Assembly: GCA_022661535.1 (NCBI GenBank)
Contig: JAKULF010000001.1
Coordinates: forward strand, 3,906,001-3,970,000
Length of the DNA: 64,000 bases
Direction of reading: 5' to 3'
Origin: Eutypa lata
Lineage: Eukaryota; Ascomycota; Sordariomycetes; Xylariales; Diatrypaceae
Translations under genes and position numbers: made by a program
Shown here: positions 36,445 through 47,656 of the stretch, one piece after another
Position numbering within the stretch: the first letter of the stretch is position 1
Layout: every line of letters starts with the position of its first letter
The notes under the pieces: generated by a model
The model's database searches: none
What the model was told of the DNA's origin: nothing
What the model saw: only the letters and a program-made list of their open reading frames with translations

Positions 36445-39039
36445 TTACTGGAAAGTAGTCATGATCTTTTTCGCCTGCTCCTCCATCTGTGCCGTTTCCA
36501 GAAGCCGCTTCTGGCTCCCATCGCTTTCATTGGTGTTATAGTAAACATGGGTCGTCGTCATACCATCTTCCTTAGACCGTGTTCCCTGCGTAGTACTACG
36601 AATTGCCAACGGCCCTTGTCCTCCCAGCCCAAACCTATCCCCATGGAACAGCAACGGCAGCAGGCTGTTCTTCCACACAGGTCTCACGTGCCTCTCCCGC
36701 CAGTTCCGCACAATCGTAACCGCGAGCAGAACAGCCGTCAAGACCACGAGCGCCGCCGAGAACGCCAGCCACTCCCAGTGCACGACAGTGCAAACCGTGG
36801 TGCGCCACGCGACGCCCTCGGCCGTCCCCAGCGGCAGCGCCTGCGGCTCCCGGCTGTTGTACACGGCGCCCAGCCCCGTGCCGTCGCTGTCGTTAAAAAC
36901 TGCGCTGCCGTACGTGGTGCGATAGCGGCCGGTCAGCGCGCGCGCCACTGACGCGAAGTAGCTGTCCACGCTCGCCACGCTCGCGTTCCCCGACGAGTAG
37001 AGCATCTCCAGCGGCTTGTAGAACGACTGCTCGGGCTCGGTGCGCGAGCACGACGGCCCGTAGCGCGGGTCTAGCCGGCACGCGCCCTCCAGCGAGCTTC
37101 GGAGCTCTTTGCTCACCGCGTACCCGAACTCCGCGTTGTGGCGGTAGATGCACGCCTCGGGCGCCGAGTGGTTCCGCAGCTCGTACGACCCGTCCGCATG
37201 CGTCTCGTATAGCGTCAGGAGGGTGTTGTTGGGCGATGCCGCCATGTCCTCCTCTGTCGCGTACGTCGTCCCGTCTGCGTGGCACGGCGCCTTGATCGTC
37301 GTGTAGTGATAGTCGAGGTTCAGGTTGCCGCCACCGTACTGCAGGCTATCCAGGATCGAGTCTGCATCCGATAGGATGACCGGGTCGTTGCCTAGGTCTG
37401 GCGCTGCGGGCGTTGGCGGTCCCGACTCGGGCTCGATCTCGTGCTCGATGAGGGCCCCGTTGATCACCGACGCCACGTACGTCCGCAGGCACGGGTAGAG
37501 GATGCAAGTCGCGGCACGGACATTGGTCGTGCCGGTTGCGGCTCCCGCGCCCTCGAATTCCGGACAGACGGTGGTCGTGTCGTCGTCATCCCCGTTTACA
37601 ACACACCCGTCGGTCGACGTCGTCAGCATCGTCATGTTGACGAGAGACCAGCGCGACGCGATCGCGAACTCGGGCGTCATGAGGTCCTCGCCCGTCCAGG
37701 TCAGATTCGCATCCGCGGTTGTCACGTTCATCTCGGTGCCGAAGGAGCCGTGGGTGATGTTGAGCCCGTTCGGCAAGCCGAAGTACGTCGTCGTGGATTT
37801 GATATCTACTACCGATATCAGCGACGTCACGTTCATGCACATGTGGCACATCCCGATCGTCGAGTATGATGTGTTCTTCTGCCCGAAGAGGCCATCCTCC
37901 TCGATGGACCCGTCAGCGTCGTCCCTTTTGCTGATAATACTGCTGCTGCTCGGTATCGGATCTCCGTCCGAGAACGTGCAGTTTCCCGTCGAACAGGTCG
38001 GCGTGACGAGGTTCTCCACCCCATCGGGCGAGTTCAAGCTCGACGACACGGCAACACTGGTGTCGGAGTCCGGACTGCCCCTCAGACCGGGATAGCCGCG
38101 CACGAAACCACCCACCCTCGGGACGTAGTGAGCGTAGGGAATAGAGGCGTCGAGCCCCGGGGCAATGATGTCGCATGTCGACGACCGGATGGTCTGCTGG
38201 ACGGTAGGTCCAATACCGAAAGATATAGCGAGGAGCAAGGCAGCAATCACGGTGACGACGTCGGCGCCCTTCAGCGCCGTGGGCACGAGGCACAGCGCGC
38301 CCCAGACGCCGCGGGCCGCGGCGTCGAAATCCTGCAGGTGCTGCAGCGGGCGCTTGCGCCCGGCCCCGAACCACTCCCACTTGGCCTGCGACACGATCTC
38401 CGCGATGACGATGACGAGGAGGCCCCGGAAGAAGGTCGACAGCAGCGCCAGGATCGTGTTCAGGTTGAACGACTCCCCCCAGTCGGGCACGCGCTGGCCC
38501 TCGTAGACGCGCAGGATCACCACCATGGCTACGAGTAGCAGGAGCGCGAGGACCAGGGAGAATATCTCCCATCCCCATCGCCGGAAGATGTGATACCGGT
38601 ACGGGTGTTGTTGAGTGCCGGGTTCCGGGGAAGGCGCGAGTGCGGTTGATGCGCCGCCGCCGCCGCCATTGTCGAGTCCGACAGGGTGGTACGCCACGTC
38701 GCCACGAGGTAAGGTTGATTCTGTCTTGTGGTGCTGGGCATGGGCTCGGGTATAATCAGAATCTTTCTGGTAGGAAGGGTCATGATTGTCCACAAAGTCG
38801 TAACCTGTGTAGTCAGCATATGGGTGGTGGTTGTCCTCGGCGTGACTGCCCGTGAAGCTCGATAGAGGCGACACGGATATGGGTTGCGCCGTCCAGGCTC
38901 CTCCGTCGTATGGCGGCCCGCCGCGCAGATACGAATTTGACCTCTGGACTCCGACTCCGTCTTGAGTTATGTGGTTATCATTGGCCCGATTGGACGTCCG
39001 CGGATCCTCGTCGGAATCCCTTCTGAATAAAGTAGCCAT
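36445..39039 (-). CDS. Large membrane protein of the DUF3176 family
   Basis: Single exon, 864 residues, from the ATG at 39039 (MATLFRRDSDEDP). About 165 polar, disordered residues lead to the conserved start of the domain: YRYHIFRRWGWEIFSLVLALLLLVAMVVIL. Further membrane segments are NTILALLSTFFRGLLVIVIAEIV and VVTVIAALLLAISFGIGP, followed by VQQTIRSSTCDI, which is characteristic of DUF3176 proteins. A large loop (about 285-780) has many Cys and Asn-X-Ser/Thr sites and is probably outside the cell or in a lumen. A last helix, LAFSAALVVLTAVLLAVTIV, precedes the cytosolic tail. The family is widespread and amplified in filamentous ascomycetes and has no known function. Confidence 0.85.
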   Translation of the reverse strand: MATLFRRDSDEDPRTSNRANDNHITQDGVGVQRSNSYLRGGPPYDGGAWTAQPISVSPLSSFTGSHAEDNHHPYADYTGYDFVDNHDPSYQKDSDYTRAHAQHHKTESTLPRGDVAYHPVGLDNGGGGGASTALAPSPEPGTQQHPYRYHIFRRWGWEIFSLVLALLLLVAMVVILRVYEGQRVPDWGESFNLNTILALLSTFFRGLLVIVIAEIVSQAKWEWFGAGRKRPLQHLQDFDAAARGVWGALCLVPTALKGADVVTVIAALLLAISFGIGPTVQQTIRSSTCDIIAPGLDASIPYAHYVPRVGGFVRGYPGLRGSPDSDTSVAVSSSLNSPDGVENLVTPTCSTGNCTFSDGDPIPSSSSIISKRDDADGSIEEDGLFGQKNTSYSTIGMCHMCMNVTSLISVVDIKSTTTYFGLPNGLNITHGSFGTEMNVTTADANLTWTGEDLMTPEFAIASRWSLVNMTMLTTSTDGCVVNGDDDDTTTVCPEFEGAGAATGTTNVRAATCILYPCLRTYVASVINGALIEHEIEPESGPPTPAAPDLGNDPVILSDADSILDSLQYGGGNLNLDYHYTTIKAPCHADGTTYATEEDMAASPNNTLLTLYETHADGSYELRNHSAPEACIYRHNAEFGYAVSKELRSSLEGACRLDPRYGPSCSRTEPEQSFYKPLEMLYSSGNASVASVDSYFASVARALTGRYRTTYGSAVFNDSDGTGLGAVYNSREPQALPLGTAEGVAWRTTVCTVVHWEWLAFSAALVVLTAVLLAVTIVRNWRERHVRPVWKNSLLPLLFHGDRFGLGGQGPLAIRSTTQGTRSKEDGMTTTHVYYNTNESDGSQKRLLETAQMEEQAKKIMTTFQ

Positions 39040-40365
39040 GATTAGAAGGAACAACACGGTTCGATACTACCTTCTATCCTTCGACTTAAACATTTAGAAT
39101 ACCTAATATCTCTAGACTAACAGTTTTCGAGCCAAGAGTTAATAAGGTTGTGGAGGTACCTAATAAGTCTTTAAAGACAATTGATGCACATAAGGACGGA
39201 GATCGACAGCGGCCGCAATGATACCCACACTGCGCATAGTTGCTGTGAGACTTCTGCTTTTGCAGTCTAACTAATGCCTATCTCGACAAAACAACATGCG
39301 GTCTTACCTCCATAGCCTCCCCACTTTGCTATATATAGCATAGTATAGGAGGCTGCGCCGCAGACTCAGCGGCACAGACGGCTATAACTATTTAGGGCTT
39401 TAGGTCTAGGACTCAGCAGCTAGCTGACAGCACATCCTCAACTCAACGCATACTCTTTGATGCACGCAATGACAATCCCTGTAGTTATGCTTTATTCGTA
39501 TATTTTCTCAGTCCTATACTCCTCAAGAGATCGAATAGGTATTATATAACGGCTTCAAGTTCTATAGTATAGTCGCCAAAGAACTAGCTTTAAATGCCAT
39601 GTACGTAGGCGCCGTCAAATCCTTCGGTTTCTAGCCAATGAATCTGCTTGAAAGTTCAGCTGAGCATCTGACAAATACGCTACCTTCATATCAACGGTTT
39701 CGCATTGTACATACAATACGTCAACCCCAGCGTAAACCAGGTTCACCTACATAGTTAGCAGTGATATCTACATTTGGTCCACTATGGCACTTCTCAAACA
39801 CTCACTCTGCCCTTCTACTAGGCCCCTAAAAATGCAATGCCTTGTAGCATCGACATGAAGAAATTTCGCCACCAAGTTTTGTTTCTCGTTTAAAGTATGG
39901 AATAATATATTTAGGATATAATTAACTACTAGTTCTAGTCGCTCAGAACTAGGTAGAAATCAGGCAATTGAACACAGGATTGTGGCTTGTGTCATCGCAC
40001 ACGGAAAACATTATTACATATTCAAGTCCCGACGGAAGAGGATGAAATGAAGCGATCTTATCCTTATAGGGCTAAGGGGAATGGGTCCAACTTTCAGCCC
40101 CCACGACCCCCCATATTCTCCCATTGCAGCAACATTGCTGAAAGCAGGGCAAGTTATAGACATACCTCTTCACATGATATATTTCCTTGTCAGGTGGCAA
40201 TAATCGTCATTACACCCTACTTATCACTTTGAGATGATCTTCCAGCAGCGTTGTCTGCTTTAGCTGGCCGCTGAATATAGTATCCTGTCCAATCCAGCGG
40301 TATTACATGTAGCAACATCTTGCCATCGTCACTTAAAGTTAGTTCTACATGCTCTATGGTGGTCT
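39040..40365. other. Intergenic, AT-rich
   Basis: No coding pattern or recognisable repeat beyond short AT-rich runs. Confidence 0.5.
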
Positions 40366-40887
40366 ATGATTCGAATCCAACTTCCGTGCCATACAAAGAG
40401 CGGTCCGTGGAAACTCAGTAAATATCACCAACTATTTATATATCAAATACCCAGTTTGGATGAAGAGATAGTCAGCGGCCTCGATATGACCTTGCCACCA
40501 GATGTCTGGACCGTTAAATATAAGTTATATACGGTTTATTTCGTAAGAACATCAAACTATACTAATCGAGTGCCCATCGGCCGTGACGTTTATATAATGT
40601 TAGAGCTACTAACAATAAAGAAATGGATCAAATTTCTGGGTGGTTTTCATCTTCTAGAAACCTCTTTCACCTCAGAACTAAACTACTATTCATACCTCCC
40701 TCTCATATTCCTGTCCGATATCTCAGATGCATTTATCTCATCCAGTCCACGTTTTCTGACTGAGCCCGTGTTCACTATGATATTCAAAGTCAGCACTTAT
40801 TCTTTACAGATCCTTCAGCGAGGTACAGGGGGTATTCGGGAACCCCTTACTCCCGAACACGCACATTCAGATACCCATAATCACTGA
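40366..40887 (+). CDS. Doubtful 173-codon frame
   Basis: An uninterrupted ATG-initiated frame in otherwise AT-rich DNA, convergent with the zincin/cytochrome b5 gene. The product is rich in Tyr, Phe, Ile and Ser with no clear signal peptide, conserved motif or plausible splice extension. I list it because of its length only; chance is as likely as a real gene. Confidence 0.2.
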   Translation: MIRIQLPCHTKSGPWKLSKYHQLFIYQIPSLDEEIVSGLDMTLPPDVWTVKYKLYTVYFVRTSNYTNRVPIGRDVYIMLELLTIKKWIKFLGGFHLLETSFTSELNYYSYLPLIFLSDISDAFISSSPRFLTEPVFTMIFKVSTYSLQILQRGTGGIREPLTPEHAHSDTHNH

Positions 40888-40921
40888 AACTAGTCATAGG
40901 GGGAGGGAATAGCATTGAAAA

Positions 40922-42852
40922 CTACTTACGGATGGTGTGGGACTCGCCGGTAGGATTCTTCTTGGTATATTCTATTTTTCGGGGATCCGGAACAACCGGC
41001 ACCCGCTTTGGTCGAGGTACGGTGCTGGGCCTAGGCCAAGCTGGGCCTTTAACCACTTGACCAATTGCTCGAAAGCGATAGTTCTTAGAAAGCCAATTGG
41101 CTAGAACTGTGTCCGTCAAGACTTTGCCAGCCCAGCTCTCCGGAATTTGATGCTCATAAAGGGCTGAATATATCATCATGTCTGTGATTTGGTTAGTATG
41201 ATGTTCGCCTCATTACTTATGTCTGTTTTTTGTTGATATCAATAGGTGGCTTACTCGTGACGTCGTATACCAATCCTTCAAGGACAACCCAGGCACCCTC
41301 GCTTTTATTAGGATCATTGTGAAGTAAAATCTCGGCCACCGGTATGTTGCGAAGTTTCGCGGGGCTTACGCCAGCAACTATACGGGATCTTTCCGAGACA
41401 TATAACGTGGCGAGGTTGTCGGACTCCGCACTACTAGGTCCAACCAGAGTAGGAGTTGCGTCACTACCGCCAAACTTGGACACAATTTTGTACATGTTGG
41501 GACTTTCTTTCTCGAGTCCTATAGTCTTGAAGTCAGCCATGAAGAGTAACTAGTACATGTCACGAGGATAGGTCACTCCGGTTTGTCTGTCATACCTGAA
41601 ATCTCGAAGACCCATTCGTGGAGGATTATCTGCGTTGGACTAATGGGTGTGCCTTCGTTTATTTCCGGTACGAGATACCCAACTCGAAGGTGTTGGTAGT
41701 CCTCCAGACAACGGGACTGATGATACTTTGCAAACTCCTTTGTCGCATCGCGACCAGCATATTGCAATAGCAGGCCGGTACCTCCTGGATGAAAATCGAA
41801 ATAGCCTTTGAGTTATGTTAGTTAGACACTAGCTAACTGGTAACTTGAGGATACTAGTACTTACATGTGATATCATAGACGATTCCGTCGACCGCAGTAT
41901 AGATGCCGCTACATGGATTATCATACCAGGCAAGCATAGTCGGCGTAAAGGTCAGAGAACCCGGTTCCATTGTATCAGGCCTTTTGTGGCCAAATAATGC
42001 CCGTTTATACGGAGCAAGACGGTTCATTAGACCCTTTTTATCAGTGATCGTGTTGAAACCGACCATGGATATACCGCTTCCGGGATTGCTTGTAAGTATG
42101 CGGCGTTCTTCGTCGTCGGAAAATTCGAAGTCTGTAGTTCTAATTAGCTCACCAGACGTAGGACTTCTGTTATGGAAGTACGCACCTGTGATGTCGTAGA
42201 TATCCATTCCTATGCTGACCCATAAAGGTGCCCCATTCTGTCCATTATACTCAGCAACTTCTTCAGAACATCTTTGCGTCAATAGTTTTCCAATAGGGTG
42301 CAAGTTTCGGTCTAGCCGTTGTCTCACTGCCCTTGCCCTGAGGCGGCTATCATCCAATACCGGCCCCTGAGGCGACAGGTTGACAATACTGGCAAAATCC
42401 CTAGAGGTATATTGTAGTTGTTTCAACGTTGCTATAAGACTCCGGTTAGTTACTAAGACATTTCGATGCAGGGTAACAACATGCCTGATATATCGTAGAC
42501 ATCGAAGCCAAAATCATTATCCATCTCAATTATCCATGCGTCGTCCAAATGTCTATGGTCGCAAACCTCACTAATTGTAAAGTATCTAGGGCTACCTTGA
42601 TTGAGACCTGTGTCACAACGGTGTGACTTTCGCGGACCTTTTTTGGGAGATGCAACGAGCTTCATCCCCAATACGTTGTCACCCGTTGGTGGCGGAGGTG
42701 GCGGAGGGACAGGACCAACTGGGGGAGGGACAGGAGGCGGTGGTGGGGGAGGGGCAGGAGGCGCAACGTAACCATATTTCGCCGTACTATGAAACCAATC
42801 TAGTTGGTTGTACTCGATTGCTTTTACTTTTCTTGAGTTTGGGTCATCTGTT
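40922..42852 (-). other. Proline-rich linker and cytochrome b5-like array of the fusion gene
   Basis: After a PPAPPPPPPP-type linker the reading gives five units that each carry a VYDIS/IYDIT-type strand: DFGFDVYDIS, GMDIYDITGAYFH, GIVYDITCYFDFHPGG, HEWVFEISG and EGLVYDVTN. Only the third has both heme ligands of cytochrome b5: His in FDFHPGG and His in AKYHQS, with LLLQYAGRDATKEF between them. The other four lack HPGG and would not bind heme in the usual way. Confidence 0.75.
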
Positions 42853-45800
42853 CTTTGTTAATATCCTCAGGGTCATGGGGCGGTCTGATACTTCAGGTCT
42901 TCGGGAGACGATGATGAGAGACAGGATTCGTCAGGACAAGAGTTGAACGTACTAGAAATATATTAGCTTGAAACATCTGCTGGAGAGTCGGTTTATGTTT
43001 AGGCATGGGTAGCTTTCATACTTACCATGGAGGCATTCGAAAGGGAAAATCGGCCCAGCTCTGTTGATCCTGATTGGACCCACGAGACAATGTGACGGCT
43101 TCGAGCGAAGCCCGAAGTGGTTTTATCCAGTCCCTTTAATCACACATCAGATTTCCTGTATGATTTCTTTGGAGGGGACACCGTAAGTTTAGTGGAATAA
43201 TAATAATCGGAAGTATGGCTTACTCTTGGGCACCTAAACCACACTCGAGGAGCCCGTGCCGCTCATGTAACTCTTTTAATTGGAGAGCATGAATATCCGC
43301 CCAGTCGGGTAATAGAGGGCACAGATAGATAGGTGTATCAAAATACTTGTCACCCTGGAATATTGTAGTAAAGCCATCCTTCGCTGGTCTTTTCGACCAC
43401 CTAGTAAGCGCCTCTGTGCTGGGATATGCTGTGCGGGATTTGAAGGGCGGTGGTGGATAATTTACTGGTACTTCTCCCCTATTCGGGAGGCAGATGCTCA
43501 TTAGGCACGAAATTAGATGGAAAAGCGTCGCTATAGGGTTTTCGTTGGCCGTATTCACGTTTGCCAGGTATTCATCCCGTAGCCACATTGTTTGTTGAAT
43601 AAGTGTTATGCAATGCGCTTCCTGTCGTTGTGCGTGTAAATAGGTGAATTGATCTATGAGACATCGCGAGTCCAACCAGGACCAAGGAAGCTGTTCCCAT
43701 ATCGCATTCGAGGGGATGTACCAAAATTCTCCTACTACATATTAACATATTATCCTCCAACTTAAAGACCTACATTCTAGAAGAACATTTGTTATAATGT
43801 ATGTGGAATATATCATGAATCAACTATATACATACTGTGAAGGGGTTAGCAACTGCAGCGGAATAGAACAGAAATTGGGGCACGCTTCTAGAAGCAGATA
43901 GTAAGAGTTAAAAACAGAGATGTTTTTATACATGCCGTATTCGATTAAAGAAAGCAAATCTCTGTTGAAATTCGTTGACGGCTGAAACGTAATTCGATTG
44001 TAGTTCAAGGGATACAGTGCTACCTCCGAGTAAGCCTGGATAGGAACGCCGCCGACGGTCGTCACGCTTAGTGCGGCAAAGGAATGGCAACTTGAAGCTG
44101 CTACTCCCGTCTATGATATCGACCTTTAGCTATTATTTACATCACATTATGAAGCGGTACTCACACTTTGGCACAACTTCGCTCCAGTATTTCTCACTTA
44201 ACATAGCTGAGACCCAGAACGGTGGTGCTACAAATAAGTCATGGTATCGGTTCTTCCATTTCAGGTCTTGTCCAGCTTCCAGCTGATACTCGGCGTACAT
44301 TCCGGCACTACTGAATGATTTGCAATGTTCTGTAAAAGATACCATGTTGACTCGTCCCGTATTATATGTACAATATCGTGCCAATTCGTTAGGTCTCGCA
44401 AACATGACACCTCCGAATATAGCGTTTTCAGCCGAGGCGCCTATCTCGGCTACCCACTCATCTTGGTAATACTGGAAATGACATAATCAGATAGTAATCG
44501 GCACAGAGAGAGTGAAGGGTAGTTATGAGATCATGGCCTACTGGTTCTAGTAGAAATTCGGCCTCTTGCTGAAACCAAATTGCATGCTTAAAAATTAGTT
44601 AGTTAGCTTGTCATTAGCAACGAAGCTTGCACCGAATTTCTCACCATGAGTTCGTGCACTATCTGTGTAAAGGAAGGCGGTATTAGATCCGTATCAAACA
44701 AGTTTGGTATGGAATGGGGGACTTTACCGTCACCGCCACAGTAAAATAGGATGTATATCTTTCTGCCGGAGTTGTACGACTGTCCAATAGTGCCCGCAGC
44801 CCTCCTACAAATATGCAGACCTGGCTAATTGGAACGTCATTATCATACGGAGGCGAGTGCTCGAAGTCTGTTACGGCAGTTACACCCCAAGCGGTCTGAT
44901 AGGAAGTATTTTCATCAAAGAATGTAAAAACCGTGCCATGTAAGGTCTGTTCAAGGGCCTCCGTTACATTTGTTGGCGGGCCGGTTTCGTACGGCATTTT
45001 TAGTTTTGGTTGCGTGTCCTCATCCCATCTACCCAAAGCAGCTGGCAACAACCTCATCGGAGCATTTTGGGCTTGAAAATCCCCCGGACTACCTTTAGGA
45101 TCTGGATTTACCCAAGGCACAATGTTACGCATCAACAGTGCAATTAACCTAAGATATACTTTAGCACGATAACGGAAGAGGGGGCGTGTAAATAGAAGAA
45201 TATCGGACGAACCATTCATGGCCTTCGTTTATGAGTTGCTTCAGAATGCGATCAGCTAACTCAATTGAGACACGTAACTGCTCCCAAACCGGTTCGCTAT
45301 CAACGCTCCAATAAGGGTTTCCCTTCCAGTCGGCCAAAGGAGGAATGGGATTAGGTATACCGATTTTAGGGTCGTTCCCTAAGTCGAACCAATGGGACTT
45401 CCTAAAAAAAGGATACCATTTACTTTCGTCTACCTGGATCAACTTCTTGAGATGCGTCGTCCAGTCATTCCAGCCATTACCTGATAGGATTTCACCTATT
45501 TGGCCATCATAGAGCCATTCGCTGGCGGCTTGAGTCTCGACTGATGTAAGTCCATCATAAAGGAACCTTTGACTTTGCTCAGCGGAAAGGAGGCCTTCGA
45601 TCTCGGAGTTACCTGGATTCGCCACCGATTGCGGATACACACCCGGTGGAGAGCCGTACTGCAATGTCTGGAGTTAGTAATCGCTTTTTTGTAGATACTT
45701 TTGTAGGGCAAAGGAGTTGTCCGTGATTCCTATTCTCCAGACCATACTCCCTCGAGTAATTTCCAGCGTTACAGCAAGCCATAAATGGACTACAACAATC

Positions 45801-46151
45801 TTCAAGATTGCTTACCCTGTGAGATCTCAAGTCAGTCGTTTCCTTTTTTAGATGGCGTAGAGGCGATGCAGGAATTCCAGGCTGTGTTCAAGAAACGAGC
45901 GTTCCCAATGACGAAGAAACAAGCTTCCGAAGCATGGCATCTAGGGATATATATATAACTCTGGAAGTTGCTTACTGATATGGGGCTCGGCTAGGATACT
46001 CTACGGCTAAACCGGAGTGGCTTTTGTCGTCGCCGCGGTTTCTACGAAAGTAGGGGTATGTAGACACGCCGAAATGTAGTGCCCATGGTGTTAGTTCCGG
46101 GTGAAGTGGGTACTTATTTGTTGCATCTTCGTCAATGGTGCGCGGGTCCAT
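40922..46151 (-). CDS. Zincin-like HEXXH domain fused to tandem cytochrome b5-like domains (many exons)
   Basis: Reconstructed on the minus strand. Exons: 46151-about 45976 (MDPRTIDEDATNKYPLHPEL), a short uncertain exon about 45880-45805, then 45658-45213, 45148-44728, 44662-44645, 44586-44542, 44471-44165, about 44097-43840, about 43731-43224, 43133-43026, 42951-about 42905, 42852-42485, 42431-41865, 41805-41596, 41518-41254 and 41181-40922. About 1,350 residues. The N-terminal half holds HELM|HAIW, a HEXXH metallopeptidase-type motif, then a Pro-rich linker and about five cytochrome b5-like units. No clear signal peptide. Three joins are unresolved: exon 1 to 2, the junction near 43.8 kb, and the one near 42.9 kb. 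A canonical GTAAGT at the last codons could add a tiny final exon ending at 40867. Function unknown: proteolysis and heme or lipid binding are only suggested by the domains. Confidence 0.7.
44165..45213 (-). other. Zincin-like domain region of the fusion gene
   Basis: Exons in this span encode WGVTAVTDFEHSPPYD and an 18-bp microexon IVHELM, then after a 58-bp intron HAIWFQQEAEFLLEP, and after a 70-bp intron YYQDEWVAEIGASAENAIFG. His-Glu-x-x-His would hold zinc, and a Glu of the EIGASAE helix about 30 residues on is a plausible third ligand. All of these joins are in phase. The motif is seen directly; calling it an active protease is inference. Confidence 0.65.
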
Positions 46152-47656
46152 GGCTCAGGATCATATGTGTGTGGAGAAAACTGAGTAGAGTGGGAGGTTA
46201 TACCTAGATACAAGATGGTCAAGTTCAACCGGAATAAGATATTAGCATGGTTGGTTAAAGATATATGGGGAAGTAAGGGGGGAAGAGACTAATCAAGGGA
46301 CTAGACTACCTAGAGTAAAAAGGTCAATCCCATGACGGAAGAAAGATTATCAACACAAAGAGGTTAGTGAATCGTTTGCAGTCTATGTGTTAAATAAGTC
46401 TTGGTTTGAAGTAAGATGCATATAACAAAGAGCCGAAAGTTAAATGTTCCTTGATCCAAGTCTTTTTTATCGAACACTATTAATTCTAACCGTAGTTAAA
46501 TCTTCAGGGACGACCAAAGGCTCTTAGGCTAGGGCCCTAAGCAAGGTGACGTTTTTGTTATTATTGCAAAGTCGTAGTTAGGTGGTTTCATGTATTAGCC
46601 TCTAGCGACGGTCTTCGATCGAATGTTTTACTATCACATGGTAGAAAGTAATTGCCTACTTCTACATAGTTCCTTACAAGGTAATATCAAGGAACTTAAA
46701 CACCAGCAGTTCAAGATATCCTCTTTTTGTATGGGACATAATTGGCAAAGTAATATTTAACATTCTTTCCAAGAGCTCAATTTAGTGTGGACTTGTAGTA
46801 AGGCAGCAACGGTTCAATCGGGCAGGTTCATAATCCAAAAACATGCAGGCTTTCTTTCAGACCATAGAATTATTCATGCTTCACAGAATATCCTCGTTAG
46901 TATTATTAAGAGATTAGGTATCAGCTGATATATAGCTAGGCTCAGGATGATTTCAAGGGAGTGTGCAAACTCCCTCCATCAAGGATACCTAATCCCTAAG
47001 GCTACTGCTACCTTTATCACGGCTGCAAGAGGCACACAACTCTCACGGACTTGAGAACTCTTACCAGTGTCGCCACAGCCCCCTCTAATAGTTACAGCTG
47101 CGGTGTGCCTTGGCTTCCTCTACTCGTAACTCAGCAATTGTACTGAAGGCTTAACAATTCGTACAACTCCATACTACGATTACCTACGCACCATAGGTAC
47201 GACCCCAACGTCAGGTTCGGTAACATGAGGGAGCCAAACATCGCCGACGAGGGCGTCCGTCCTTGGCGGCGCCTCGTTCAATCGGTCAGCTCTTACAGGA
47301 GAGTAATCCCACGCCTGTGGCGCTTTTCAACAGCGCGTGGGACTTCCCACCTGCCTTCATTCACCAGTTCGGATGTCCCCCGTTCACAGAGGGCTTGCAT
47401 AAACTAGTTACCCACTCATTCTGCGTCGAACGCGACGAGAATGGCCCCAGCGCTTGAGATAGTCGGATGAGCGGTGCCGTCGACGTATTTTTAAGTAGAT
47501 ACGTATTGCAATCAGGCATACTACATAGCTTTATTTATGAATCGTAAGGTTCATCTAGAAGATCTCGTCATTGTAAGGTGACTATATCTATGTAAATCCT
47601 GGTTGTGGAACCTGTAGCCTAAATCACCTTTTGTATGTGTTTGTGTGTACAATCTA
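46152..47656. other. Intergenic region with a possible coding relic
   Basis: At 47228-47456 two overlapping plus frames give protein-like sequence: MREPNIADEGVRP in one, then in another frame TPVALFNSAWDFPPAF, CPPFTEGLHKLVTHSFC and VERDENGPSA. Joined by a one-step frameshift they look like the end of a decayed or short gene, family unknown. The rest is spacer. Confidence 0.35.

Noticed and set aside
36547..38819. Long frames opposite and inside the DUF3176 gene
   Set aside because: Shadow frames due to high GC at third positions; no motif of their own.
40355..40385. B-box-like GATTCGAATCC
   Set aside because: Flanks cannot fold into a cloverleaf; overlaps a simple start codon region.
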